A program made the translations under genes and the position numbers. A stretch of DNA of 64,000 bases from UBA1275 sp038124025 (GTDB lineage: Bacteria > Bacteroidota > Rhodothermia > Balneolales > Balneolaceae): assembly GCA_038124025.1 (NCBI GenBank), contig JAYPBC010000010.1, positions 4,685 through 68,684 on the forward strand, written 5' to 3'. Under the pieces are notes generated by a model. The model saw nothing but the letters and a program-made list of their open reading frames with translations. It was not told the DNA's origin and ran no database searches. Shown here in pieces: positions 44,565 to 53,929 of the stretch (its first letter is position 1; each line of letters begins with the position of its first letter).

Positions 44565-47500
44565 ATGTACAGCGAAAAAGAAATCCATTTTACTAGTGAA
44601 AAACGGGCTCAACTACCAATTATATGGAGGGTTTCTAAACCGGTTTTCAATGCTATCAGGGGGGTCTTAGTATTTCTATTTTGTCATATAGGGGTGGGTT
44701 CTGCCCAAGAATACGCATTTCGCAACTATTCTATTGGGCAAGGGTTAAGTGAGTCGGTGGTAAACACACTAATCCAAGACGAAAAAGGCTACATATGGAT
44801 GGGGACAGGTTTTGGTTTAAACCGGTTCGATGGGCATGATTTCATACCCTATTTTCAAGAAGACGGTTTAAAAAGTGCTCAAATTAATACGCTGTATAAA
44901 GATGAAGGTAACAAACTGTGGATAGGTACCTCACAGGGGCTTCATTGGTATTCCCAAAGAACAGATAGCATTCATTATGTCTCAAACGTACCTGCTAAGT
45001 CAATAATTAGTATATTTGAGGATTCCCAGAACCGATTATGGCTAGGCACTGAGGAGGAAGGCATCTATATGTATACTCCTAAACCTACTAAAGCACTTAG
45101 GCATCTTAACCCAGCTACTTTAACCTTCAATGGGCCTGTCCGGAAAATTATTGATATGGACTCGACTTATTTGTTAGTGTCACGATCAGGTTTGTATGAA
45201 TTAGTGCCAAATAGTCGTTCAGATTCAACCTCATTTGATATTAGGACGGTTAGCCAAGATTCACGCTTTAGAGATGCTGTCATAGATACCGTTAATAACC
45301 TTGTTTGGATTGGATCACGAGATGGGTTACATCACTATAAAGATGGTCAACTTGTCCATTATGAACGGAATATTTCAGGTCTGGCGTCTAGAATTCAAGC
45401 CTTAGAACTTGACCAAGATGGTACCCTATGGATGGGGACCGAAGATGGATTGTTGCACCAAAGAGAGAACGGGTTAATACGATACGGGAGTCAGGAAGGC
45501 TTGTCTAATACCTTGATAAATGATCTTTATTTTGATGATGAAGGTATTTTATGGGTTAGCACTTATGGAGGAGGAGCTAATGTTTTTCTGGGGGAATATG
45601 TGGTTAATTATGACCTCTCGAATACCCTTAGTAATAATTTAGTTACAAGCTTCATCGAAAAGAAAAATGGAGACCTTTGGATAGGAAGCTATGGAGGTGG
45701 TGTCCAAATTTTATCCAAAGATTTTGCCAGTTTTACCACTTCAAGTGACACACGATCCCAACTAGCTACCTCCAAGTGGCCAGTTTTACAGAATCTACCG
45801 GATCAACGTGTGTACCACCTAAGTCAGGATCCAAATGGAAGAACTTGGATAGGAATGCGAGAAGCATTGAGTTACTTTAGAAATGATAAGGTTGTGACGG
45901 TTGAGGAAGAGCATTTTCCATACCGTAAAATAAGACATATCAGATGGGCCAATTCATCCACCATGTGGGTAAGCACCTATGATCATGGGCTAATAAAGGT
46001 TGAATACACCGATCTTTATAGTCCTGAGACTTGGTCCTTAACTCAATTCAGCACCCAAATCCCAACTTGGCCATCAAACACGGTGTTAAAGAGCATAGAG
46101 GATAGGAACGGTACAATTTGGGTGGCTACCTATGCTGGAGTCGTTGAATTGAATCAGGATGGAATGATTCGGACTTGGGGATTGGCAGAAGGGTTACCCA
46201 ATGTATCGGTCATGGGGGTTATGGAAGACAGTCAGGGACGTATTTGGGCGCACACATTTGGGGGATTAGCTAAGATTAGTCAAAATGAGCTTGTGCCAAT
46301 AACCGAAAAGGATGGATTGCCTAGTCGAGTTTGCTATTTTTTATATGAGGATACTCAAAACTCCAATCTGCTTTGGATTGGAACCAACGGTGGGCTCATT
46401 AAATATAATGTCCAAGATAGCACCTTTAAAACAATCACCCAGGAAGAGGGTTTAATAAGTAATGAAATGAATTTGGGGGCATTTTATGAAGATTCCCAAG
46501 GTCAATTTTGGTTAGGTACCGTTGAAGGATTATCAAAGTTTGATCCCAAAAGATATCGAGGCAATGAGGTATCACCTAGGGTGCATATTGAGGAAGTACT
46601 GATCTCTGGTGTAAACGTGAATCTACTCACTACTGAAAAATTACGAACAGATTTTAATCAGAATTTTTTTGAAGTAGCATTTATAGGGCTTAATTATACG
46701 GCTCCCGACCAGCTCTATTATCGTTATAGGTTAGCTGGGCTAGAAGAACAATGGCAACAAACAAAAAATACCTCACTTCGGTATTCTAGTCTACCATCAG
46801 GAGATTATACCTTTCAGGTTCAATCGCTAAATTCAAATGGGCTAGTAAGTCAAGAAATAGCAGAGGTACGGTTCAAGGTAAAACCACCTATTTACCAAAA
46901 TATATGGTTTTGGACGGGTATAATAATGTTAATTGCTTGGGTATTGTACTTAATTCGTCGAACCGCAATGGTAACTAAACTAGTCGACATGGAACGAATG
47001 CGCGTTCGAATTGCGAGCGATTTACATGATGATGTAGGAGCAAGTCTAACTGAAATTGCTCTACAATCCGATTTTTTGCTAGCAGGCACGGTCCAACGAG
47101 AATTAAAAGATTCCCTCACTCAAATAGGACGACAATGTCGAAAAATTGTAGGAAGTCTGGATGATATTGTTTGGTCTATTGATGCTCGGAACGATTCCTT
47201 AGGTGATTTAACCGACCGTATACAGGATTATGCCTTAGGCGTTCTTGATTTGATGCAATTTGATATAGAATATGCTTTTGATTCACTTCCCATGGAAAAG
47301 AAAATTCCTGTTGAAATAAGGGAAAACACGTATCTAATTATAAAAGAAGCCTTGAATAATGTGGTTAAATACTCTAATGGAGACCGGGTAGTTATTAGAC
47401 TCACACTAGAAGAACATACCCTAAATGCAGTAGTTTCCGATAATGGATATGCTATTACGAATTCAAAAAAAACAGGTCATGGGTTGCGTAACATGGAAAT

Positions 47501-47585
47501 GCGAGCGCAAAGAATGAATGGAATTCTTACTATAGATAATAAGGATGGCTTTTCTGTTTCTTTACAGGTTCCATTAAGTAACTAG
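44565..47585 (+). CDS. Sensor histidine kinase with periplasmic beta-propeller (Reg_prop), Y_Y_Y and NarL-type kinase domains
   Basis: This 1006-aa protein has an N-terminal signal or anchor (about 31-45). A long two-propeller sensor follows (about 50-670), built of units such as YIWMGTGFGLNRFDG, LWIGTSQGLHWY, LWMGTEDGLLH, LWIGSYGGGVQ and LWIGTNGGLIKY. A Y_Y_Y domain covers about 700-770 and one transmembrane helix covers 779-797. The HisKA_3 phosphoacceptor His821 lies in IASDLHDDVGASLTE. A HATPase_c domain includes IKEALNNVVKYSNG. It has no receiver domain, unlike Bacteroides hybrid regulators (HTCS). The ligand is not known. The cognate regulator is 34 bp downstream. Confidence 0.93.
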   Translation: MYSEKEIHFTSEKRAQLPIIWRVSKPVFNAIRGVLVFLFCHIGVGSAQEYAFRNYSIGQGLSESVVNTLIQDEKGYIWMGTGFGLNRFDGHDFIPYFQEDGLKSAQINTLYKDEGNKLWIGTSQGLHWYSQRTDSIHYVSNVPAKSIISIFEDSQNRLWLGTEEEGIYMYTPKPTKALRHLNPATLTFNGPVRKIIDMDSTYLLVSRSGLYELVPNSRSDSTSFDIRTVSQDSRFRDAVIDTVNNLVWIGSRDGLHHYKDGQLVHYERNISGLASRIQALELDQDGTLWMGTEDGLLHQRENGLIRYGSQEGLSNTLINDLYFDDEGILWVSTYGGGANVFLGEYVVNYDLSNTLSNNLVTSFIEKKNGDLWIGSYGGGVQILSKDFASFTTSSDTRSQLATSKWPVLQNLPDQRVYHLSQDPNGRTWIGMREALSYFRNDKVVTVEEEHFPYRKIRHIRWANSSTMWVSTYDHGLIKVEYTDLYSPETWSLTQFSTQIPTWPSNTVLKSIEDRNGTIWVATYAGVVELNQDGMIRTWGLAEGLPNVSVMGVMEDSQGRIWAHTFGGLAKISQNELVPITEKDGLPSRVCYFLYEDTQNSNLLWIGTNGGLIKYNVQDSTFKTITQEEGLISNEMNLGAFYEDSQGQFWLGTVEGLSKFDPKRYRGNEVSPRVHIEEVLISGVNVNLLTTEKLRTDFNQNFFEVAFIGLNYTAPDQLYYRYRLAGLEEQWQQTKNTSLRYSSLPSGDYTFQVQSLNSNGLVSQEIAEVRFKVKPPIYQNIWFWTGIIMLIAWVLYLIRRTAMVTKLVDMERMRVRIASDLHDDVGASLTEIALQSDFLLAGTVQRELKDSLTQIGRQCRKIVGSLDDIVWSIDARNDSLGDLTDRIQDYALGVLDLMQFDIEYAFDSLPMEKKIPVEIRENTYLIIKEALNNVVKYSNGDRVVIRLTLEEHTLNAVVSDNGYAITNSKKTGHGLRNMEMRAQRMNGILTIDNKDGFSVSLQVPLSN

Positions 47586-47619
47586 CAATAGGCGTTCATA
47601 CGCTCCTAAAATAAGTCAC

Positions 47620-48249
47620 ATGACACAGGTTGGTATAATAGAGGACAACAAAAAAATTCGGCAACTCATGCAAAGGTATTTAGACATGCAAGAGGATATG
47701 TCATGCCCAGTAGCTACCGAAAGTGTGGAAGAAATGTTGGAACACCTAACTAAATTTTCACATCCTAATGTACTTTTAATGGATATTCAGTTACCTGGAA
47801 TGAGCGGTATAGAAGGGATGAAAATTATACAGCAAAAGTATCCTGATATCGAAATAATTATGTTAACCGTATATCACGATTCCCATAAAATTTTTGACTC
47901 CTTAAAAGCAGGTGCATCAGGCTATTTACTAAAGCACACTTCCTTACCGGAAATCAAAGACGCTATTGAGTTATTAATGCAAGGTGGAGCACCTATGTCT
48001 CCCCAGATTGCGCGTAAGGTTATTACACACTTTAACGATAGAGGTCAAAAGCAACAAGAAAGTAATCTTACCAATAGGGAGCAGGATATAGTTAACGGCT
48101 TAGTCGATGGACTAAGTTATAAGTTGATTGCAGATCGATTAGATATTTCTATCGATACGGTTAGAGCCCATATACGCAATATCTACAAAAAATTACATGT
48201 TAATTCCAAAGCAGAAGTCATTGCAAAGTCGCTTAGAGGCGAGTTGTAA
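47620..48249 (+). CDS. NarL/LuxR-family response regulator
   Basis: This 209-aa protein has a receiver domain at 1-120 with the phospho-acceptor Asp55 in VLLMDIQLPGMSG, the acidic pocket EDNKK at 8-12 and Lys in GYLLKHTSL. A LuxR-type helix-turn-helix follows at about 145-205 (LTNREQDIVNGLVDGLSYKLIADRLDISIDTVRAHIRNIYKKL). It is the partner of the upstream kinase and probably controls the lipoprotein/OMP genes that follow. Confidence 0.95.
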   Translation: MTQVGIIEDNKKIRQLMQRYLDMQEDMSCPVATESVEEMLEHLTKFSHPNVLLMDIQLPGMSGIEGMKIIQQKYPDIEIIMLTVYHDSHKIFDSLKAGASGYLLKHTSLPEIKDAIELLMQGGAPMSPQIARKVITHFNDRGQKQQESNLTNREQDIVNGLVDGLSYKLIADRLDISIDTVRAHIRNIYKKLHVNSKAEVIAKSLRGEL

Positions 48250-48337
48250 TGGAATCTACTAACATCATTATGTGATAGTTCTTGAAAACAAAAATGTTCA
48301 AATTAAATTTAGAAATTCAAATATAACCGGAGGTCGT

Positions 48338-49642
48338 ATGAAAGCTCATTTGTTTACATTTACATTGTTTTTATTAGGATTTGGCTGGATTAATATAGGA
48401 TGTTACACTCAAATGCAACTGACCTACGATTCCGATCGTCCGACTCAGGTTAGCGAAAATGGATTTTATTCTTGGGATGATGATGAACGGACTTCCACCG
48501 GTTATGATTGGTCATCCACCAAACAAACCTCCAATCCAAACTACAGGGCGGAAGGTGGTACTCTAAATGAATCAACCCAGATTGTAATAAACAAACCGAA
48601 TGGGGTAGAGCTTGCAGAGCAAGTTATTTACTATAAAGATTACGAAACTGAACAATGGTATAACGAGCACTACATTGACGCTATCCCTACTGTTAGCAAT
48701 GATAATCTTCTGATTGATGGTTACGACTCGGGCTATTATCTAGGATACGATAAAGGCTTCGATCGAGGATATTACCGTGGTTTCCACCGAGGATACCGAG
48801 ATGGATGGTTTAATGATGACTTTTGGGTCGATTGGTACGCAAAGCGTTGGTGGAGACTGCATGTTGGGTGGTGGGGAGGACATTACGGTTACTACAGTGC
48901 TTGGAGTCCAAGCTCCTATTGGGCATGGAGTGGTTATGGTGGCTGGTCATGGTACAGTCCTTATGATCCATTTTATAACAGCTGGAATGGTTTTTATGGC
49001 TTTAACTCTTATCGGTATGGCTATTATGGAAACTTTGCGTATTGGGGTTATTCACCTTATGGTGGGACTACAATATTCATTGGAGAAGCCAATAACCGTT
49101 CTGCTTCCAACAAACTTAGAGGGGCAAGACGATACGGATTAAGTAGTTCAACTAATTCGGTGTTAACCCGAGGAGCTGGAGGAAATGCATCTTCAAAAGC
49201 TATTCATACACGATCTGCTTCACAGAATGCCCGCTCAGGATGGGAAAGTACGCCTTCGACATCAACCCGGTCTAGTAGCATATATAATAATGCGGGTAGT
49301 ACTAGGTCAACAGGGCGTTCAACAGGACGGACGGTAAGGTCTTCAGGTAGCAGTGGAAGTAGTTCCAAAGGTACTGTTCGAAGTTCAGGTAGTCGTTCAA
49401 CGGGTCGATCTACGGGTTCCTCATCACGTGTTCGATCGTCCAGCAGCAGTTCTGGTCGCAGCTCAAGCGCCGTTCGATCGTCCAGCAGTAGTTCTGGTCG
49501 CAGCTCAAGCGCCGTTCGATCTTCCAGCAGCAGTTCTGGTCGCAGCTCAAGCGCAATTAAAAGTTCTACTCGGTCAAAATCGAGTACATCTAAATCTACA
49601 GGACGTTCTACGTCTAGTCGTTCATCAAGAGGGGGGTCATGA
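48338..49642 (+). CDS. Aromatic/Gly-rich lipoprotein with Ser/Arg repeat tail
   Basis: I chose the ATG at 48338 (434 aa, MKAHLFTF) because it has the strong ribosome site CCGGAGG at 48327-48333; an earlier frame from 48272 lacks one. The signal ends with a lipobox-like INIGC at residues 19-23, so Cys is lipidated. The middle is rich in Tyr/Gly/Trp, with GYDSGYYLGYDKGFDRGY (a GYxxGYxxG repeat) and many Trp. The C-terminal 100 residues are Ser/Arg/Gly-rich, including three copies of a 14-residue repeat. Similar proteins precede FadL-like outer-membrane proteins in Bacteroidota; the function is unknown. It overlaps the next gene by 4 bp. Confidence 0.8.
   Translation: MKAHLFTFTLFLLGFGWINIGCYTQMQLTYDSDRPTQVSENGFYSWDDDERTSTGYDWSSTKQTSNPNYRAEGGTLNESTQIVINKPNGVELAEQVIYYKDYETEQWYNEHYIDAIPTVSNDNLLIDGYDSGYYLGYDKGFDRGYYRGFHRGYRDGWFNDDFWVDWYAKRWWRLHVGWWGGHYGYYSAWSPSSYWAWSGYGGWSWYSPYDPFYNSWNGFYGFNSYRYGYYGNFAYWGYSPYGGTTIFIGEANNRSASNKLRGARRYGLSSSTNSVLTRGAGGNASSKAIHTRSASQNARSGWESTPSTSTRSSSIYNNAGSTRSTGRSTGRTVRSSGSSGSSSKGTVRSSGSRSTGRSTGSSSRVRSSSSSSGRSSSAVRSSSSSSGRSSSAVRSSSSSSGRSSSAIKSSTRSKSSTSKSTGRSTSSRSSRGGS
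49430..49555. repeat. 42-bp tandem repeat, three copies, within the lipoprotein gene
   Basis: Units start at 49430, 49472 and 49514, and encode VRSSSSSSGRSSSA three times. The copies differ by only a few bases. The repeat keeps all frames open, which makes long false reading frames on both strands. Confidence 0.9.
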
Positions 49643-51204
49643 TGAAAAAACGATATCGACAGAGTCCTAATTGGCAAATCATTATCCTTAGTATTTTCAC
49701 CCTATTAATTACTGCTTCATCTGCCATGGCTCAAGATGGTTATGATCCGATGAGTTATAGTAGTTTGAGCCAATCATTTAGCTCCCAGCAATATCTAGGT
49801 AGCGCTAATTCCGGTACCATACCCTCGGTAGCGATGGAAAATGGCTATGCTAGTTTCGTGGAGAATCCAGCAGTAATGTCATTAATAAAGGGCAGCTATA
49901 TGAATTTTGGATATTTAAGTAATCGATCCGAGTTTAATCAAAGCTTTAGAGGAAATGAATTGTTACTAGACTCCAAAGCTAATTATTTGAATAATATTGG
50001 AATTGTATATAAGGTGCCAACTCGAGTTGGAAGCTTGGTCATTGGGGGAGGAATTCATACAAATAGTCTGTATAATCGATCCCTTGGATCCAGTGCTTTT
50101 AATAAACAGAGTACCATAACGGATGTGTTTAAAGGCGAAACTAGTGATTATCGTACTATAGCGTTTGAAACTTATGCTATTGACTATGCTGACCAGGCAC
50201 AAACTCAACTCGAGTCCATATTTCGTATAGGCTTTGATGACGGTTTTCCTGGAACCTATCAACAAAGTGACCTAAGCCAAGATGGACGCTCACGTGAATT
50301 CGCTTTTTTTATGGGGACCGAATTCAAAAAAAACCTTCACATCGGATTTTCTCTTGGCATAAGTGATGCTTTTCATAATATGAGCCGAAATATTTTGGAA
50401 GAAGATTTGGATAACGTTTATGACGGTGATTTCATCGAACAAGATGAAAATGGTGAGAATGGTACAGATATTTATAGTATTCAGCTTAGTGATGAGTTAC
50501 GTTCCGATATTTTAGGGTTTGAAGCAAGGCTGGGAGCAGTTTATCAACTAGGCCAGTATGTACATCTAGGAGCATCTTGGTCATTACCTTCTATTATGGA
50601 GATAACCGAGGAATATAACTCGACTATAACCACTAGATTTGATAATTCCATAGGTCCTTTTTTTGACAGCTTTGAGGGAGAATTTACCTATGCGGTAACA
50701 CGTCCATCAAAGTATTCATTGGGAGTAGCACTTAATCAACTAAAAGGCTTTGATCTTAGTGTAGCGGTTGATTTTATGTCCTATGACAAAACAGACATTG
50801 ACTTGACTTATGATCAAAGTTTAGATTTCGATGAGATGGCTTTCTTACGTGATCAAGAAGCCGATATTGAGCAAAGTATAGCCCAGAGATATCAATCCGT
50901 CATGAACACAAGGGTTGGAGCTCAGTATCGCTTCAGAAATGGGGCGGAGCTAAGAGCAGGAGCCAGCTTATTGCCATCTAAATCGGTCCAGATTGATGAA
51001 ACTCGCAGGCTTTTTTCAGGGGGGATTGGAATACCGTTGAGTAGGGACTTTTTCCTTGATATTACTACACAATATTATCAATGGAATGACCGTTCTATTT
51101 TATATGAGTACCAAGACATGTCGTCAAGCATGCCCATTCAAGAAAGTATTTCCGAAAGCAATCAATTAGTAAATGTATTAATTGGGATAAAAATTAAAAT
51201 ATGA
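49639..51204 (+). CDS. Outer-membrane beta-barrel protein (FadL/TodX/OmpP1-like)
   Basis: This 521-aa protein has a Sec signal (IIILSIFTLLITASSAMAQ, cut after Ala-Gln at about 31). The mature part is an outer-membrane barrel of alternating amphipathic strands: the N-terminal VENPAVMSLIKGSYMNFGYLS recalls the FadL/TodX family's NPAG segment, and it ends with NVLIGIKIKI. It probably transports a hydrophobic compound or is a structural barrel. The ATG overlaps the lipoprotein stop (ATGA). A terminator follows 37 bp after the stop. Confidence 0.82.
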   Translation: MMKKRYRQSPNWQIIILSIFTLLITASSAMAQDGYDPMSYSSLSQSFSSQQYLGSANSGTIPSVAMENGYASFVENPAVMSLIKGSYMNFGYLSNRSEFNQSFRGNELLLDSKANYLNNIGIVYKVPTRVGSLVIGGGIHTNSLYNRSLGSSAFNKQSTITDVFKGETSDYRTIAFETYAIDYADQAQTQLESIFRIGFDDGFPGTYQQSDLSQDGRSREFAFFMGTEFKKNLHIGFSLGISDAFHNMSRNILEEDLDNVYDGDFIEQDENGENGTDIYSIQLSDELRSDILGFEARLGAVYQLGQYVHLGASWSLPSIMEITEEYNSTITTRFDNSIGPFFDSFEGEFTYAVTRPSKYSLGVALNQLKGFDLSVAVDFMSYDKTDIDLTYDQSLDFDEMAFLRDQEADIEQSIAQRYQSVMNTRVGAQYRFRNGAELRAGASLLPSKSVQIDETRRLFSGGIGIPLSRDFFLDITTQYYQWNDRSILYEYQDMSSSMPIQESISESNQLVNVLIGIKIKI

Positions 51205-51240
51205 CCTCATTATCCTTAATTGATCTCCGTAGTTAGTGTA

Positions 51241-51269
51241 AAAAGGCTTCGTGACAGAAGCTTTTTTTT
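51241..51269 (+). terminator. Rho-independent terminator after the OMP gene
   Basis: Arms 51241-51250 and 51257-51266 pair over 10 bp (one G-T) with a 6-nt loop, and the right arm runs into at least eight T. It ends the kinase/regulator/lipoprotein/OMP unit. Confidence 0.85.
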
Positions 51270-51352
51270 ATGCCACATTCAATTAGTCTAAGCAGTTCAA
51301 ACCTTGCAAACAAACCCTGTAGTTTAAGCCCTACATTCAACCAGATCTAGCG

Positions 51353-51366
51353 TTGCATTAATGCAA
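51353..51366. promoter_or_regulatory. Perfect 14-bp palindrome TTGCATTAATGCAA
   Basis: The palindrome lies in the 190-bp gap between the OMP gene and the end of the ABC permease. The same half site TTGCATT occurs as a spaced pair upstream of the TonB receptor (56558-56583). It is downstream of both genes, so a role as promoter operator is doubtful. Confidence 0.25.
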
Positions 51367-51394
51367 TTCAAATAAGCCAGATCTGCCAGTATTT

Positions 51395-53929
51395 TCAAGA
51401 TCTTTCACCATCTACTGAAATACTTGAATTTGTAGCACCTACCAGGGTTACCAAGCCAATAATAATAAGAACTTCAAGAGATAAAATACCCCAACTTGGT
51501 TGAAGCACTAAATCAAATACGAAATATCCAACTAAGTAGCTCACCCCAAGTGATAGTCCTACACCAAGTAGGGAAGACAAGCCACCGACTGCAAAAAACT
51601 CAATAAATAAAATACGTTTAATAATTTGTTTTTGAGCACCCAGTACCCGCAAGAGTTGTGCCTCTTTTAGTCTCTGATATCGTGAGCTTGCGGCGGCCCC
51701 AGCTAAAACAATAAGTCCAGTTAGAATGCTAAAAAGACCAATAAACTGTATAACAAAGGTGATTTGATTCAGGAAATCTCTGAAGGATTCAATGAGCAAA
51801 CCAATATCTAAGGCAGAAATATTTGGGTAACGATTAACAATTTGTTGCTGTAATACTAGCGCCTCTGCTCGTGTAGATGTGCGCACTGTTGTGGCAAAAA
51901 ATTGAGGGGCATAATTAAGCACTCCATCAGGGAACACCACAAAAAAGTTGGGTTGAGGTTCCTCCCAGTTGACTTTCCGAATACCCACAATTGTGCTTGA
52001 AAGAGTAATTCCTTGAACGTTCCAACGAAGAGTATCACCTATAGTTGCAGCCAAATCATCCATCAAGTCTGAACTGACTGTTATTGGGACGTAGTCATTG
52101 GCGAGATTATCCATGTCCAGCTCATATTGGCCTATAAACTCACCTTCACTAAGTATTTCGGTGTCAATGAGTGAATCTCTATAGGTTGAACGATATTCTC
52201 TTTGAAGGGCCCAGCGGCGTGCGCTAAGTGAAGTATCAGCTAAAATCTGTGTTACGGTATTATTTCCAATTGCTTCTAAACGCATAGTTACAATTGGAAC
52301 ATTTTGTAAGCTTTCATGCCCTAGTTCGTTGATTACCTGATTCACTCCATTGTTTTGGTCGGCTTGTATATCGTAGAACGCAACGTTAGGGATATCTTCA
52401 GAGGTAGAAAAATTAAGTGCACTTAGTAATAAGTCTTGAGTTAAGTAGAGTGAACTAATCAGGGTGATACCCAATCCAAAACTTAGCAGCAATGTGGTGG
52501 TTTGATTCTGGGGTCTATACAAATTAGATAGACCTTGCCGGATTGCGTAAGGCCAAAGTGGACGAATAAGTATTCGGGTCAACTTCATTAAACCCAGAGA
52601 AATGAGTACTAACACACCTGAGAGAACTACTACACCCAAGCTAAACCATGATGCAGCCTTAACACTTTCCAGCATCCAGAAGCCATATCCCCAAATACCT
52701 ATTAATATTAACCCCATTATTGCGTATCGCCTTCGGCTGAGAATATTTGAGGTGGTTATACTACTTCGACGGAGGGTTTGAAGTGGGGATATTTGTGTTA
52801 AGTCTACAAGTGGTAATCCTGCAAATAAAAGGGTGACTAGTACCCCTACAGCCGTACCCACTAAGATGGATGGCCAGGACAGGAATAATTGTAATTCAAC
52901 GGGTAAAAAATCAGTAATTAGGAAGGGTAATATTTGTTGAATTACTACCCCTAAAGCAGTCCCGAGTACAGCCCCGAGTACCCCCATAACAAAGGATTGG
53001 AATAAGAAAATTAGTATAGCATCCCTTCCTTTAACGCCAACACATTTAAGAATGGCAATTTGAGGTATTTTTTCTCGAATGTAGACAAACATAGAACTTC
53101 CTATGCCAAGTCCACCTAGTAATAATGCTATGAACCCTATCATATTTAAGAAGTCGCTCAGCTGCTCGATGGCCGAGCTTACTTCCGAACGACGCTCTTC
53201 AACGTCATCGAAGCCAAAGGAACTCAAATTCCGTAGCGAATCCAAGGCTGCCCGAATCTGTTCTGGTTCTTGATTGTCTCGGTAGGTAAAGTAGCGAAGA
53301 TACTCAACCCTAGAGCCTCGTTGTAACAGTCCGGTTTCTTCTAAGCCCTCGATGGGAATAAATATTCTAGGTCCAAAAAAAGATCCTGCTTGTGCTTGCC
53401 CGGGTATTGATAGCATACCCCCCAATATGGGATACGAGCTTAAGCCAATGGTTAAAGTGTCACCTATACTCAAATTGAATTGATCCAATACACTTTGATC
53501 AATCAACGCTCCCTCTCCGTCCTGGAACTCCTCAAATGCGTTCAATGGTTGTGTTTTTATACTTCCATAAAATGGATAAGTAGATGAAGAAGCGAATATT
53601 TGTGAGAGCCGAGTAAATCCAGAATCATCAGATACCATTGAGGCGAAACGAACCATATCGGCACTTTCATCGAATCGGCTGTCTAAAAAACTGTTTAAAA
53701 CCGAATCAAAAGGAGCTGTATGCCGTACTTCCAAATCAGCACCTAATAACTCTTTAGATTGACTATCAATACTCTGAGTTAGATTATCTCTCAAGGAACT
53801 AATGGAAACTTGAGCAGCGACTCCAATAATAATTGCAGAAAGGAACAAAGCTAGTTTAACGCGGTGAGTTCGTGACTCGCGCCAGGCCATTTTGACCAAC
53901 CACCGGATGTTTGATGATCCTTTATTCAT
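51395..53929 (-). CDS. ABC transporter permease, FtsX/YbbP family
   Basis: This 844-aa permease has an N-terminal anchor and two FtsX-type modules. The first is a periplasmic MacB_PCD-like part (about 45-230). It is followed by transmembrane helices near 265-400 (GGLGIGSSMFVYIREKIPQIAILKCVG, a typical FtsX signature) and extra helices near 400-490. The second is a periplasmic part followed by three helices at the C-terminus. It resembles E. coli YbbP in length and in its pairing with an LolD-like ATPase and a TesA-like esterase. The substrate is unknown; export or lipoprotein/lipid handling is likely. Its start overlaps the ATPase stop by 4 bp. Confidence 0.88.
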   Translation of the reverse strand: MNKGSSNIRWLVKMAWRESRTHRVKLALFLSAIIIGVAAQVSISSLRDNLTQSIDSQSKELLGADLEVRHTAPFDSVLNSFLDSRFDESADMVRFASMVSDDSGFTRLSQIFASSSTYPFYGSIKTQPLNAFEEFQDGEGALIDQSVLDQFNLSIGDTLTIGLSSYPILGGMLSIPGQAQAGSFFGPRIFIPIEGLEETGLLQRGSRVEYLRYFTYRDNQEPEQIRAALDSLRNLSSFGFDDVEERRSEVSSAIEQLSDFLNMIGFIALLLGGLGIGSSMFVYIREKIPQIAILKCVGVKGRDAILIFLFQSFVMGVLGAVLGTALGVVIQQILPFLITDFLPVELQLFLSWPSILVGTAVGVLVTLLFAGLPLVDLTQISPLQTLRRSSITTSNILSRRRYAIMGLILIGIWGYGFWMLESVKAASWFSLGVVVLSGVLVLISLGLMKLTRILIRPLWPYAIRQGLSNLYRPQNQTTTLLLSFGLGITLISSLYLTQDLLLSALNFSTSEDIPNVAFYDIQADQNNGVNQVINELGHESLQNVPIVTMRLEAIGNNTVTQILADTSLSARRWALQREYRSTYRDSLIDTEILSEGEFIGQYELDMDNLANDYVPITVSSDLMDDLAATIGDTLRWNVQGITLSSTIVGIRKVNWEEPQPNFFVVFPDGVLNYAPQFFATTVRTSTRAEALVLQQQIVNRYPNISALDIGLLIESFRDFLNQITFVIQFIGLFSILTGLIVLAGAAASSRYQRLKEAQLLRVLGAQKQIIKRILFIEFFAVGGLSSLLGVGLSLGVSYLVGYFVFDLVLQPSWGILSLEVLIIIGLVTLVGATNSSISVDGERS

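Noticed and set aside
49204..49677. Long minus-strand frame opposite the lipoprotein tail
   Set aside because: It is Asp/Glu/Leu/Arg-rich and exactly opposite the 42-bp repeat; the repeat keeps all frames open. The lipoprotein frame has signal, lipobox and ribosome site.
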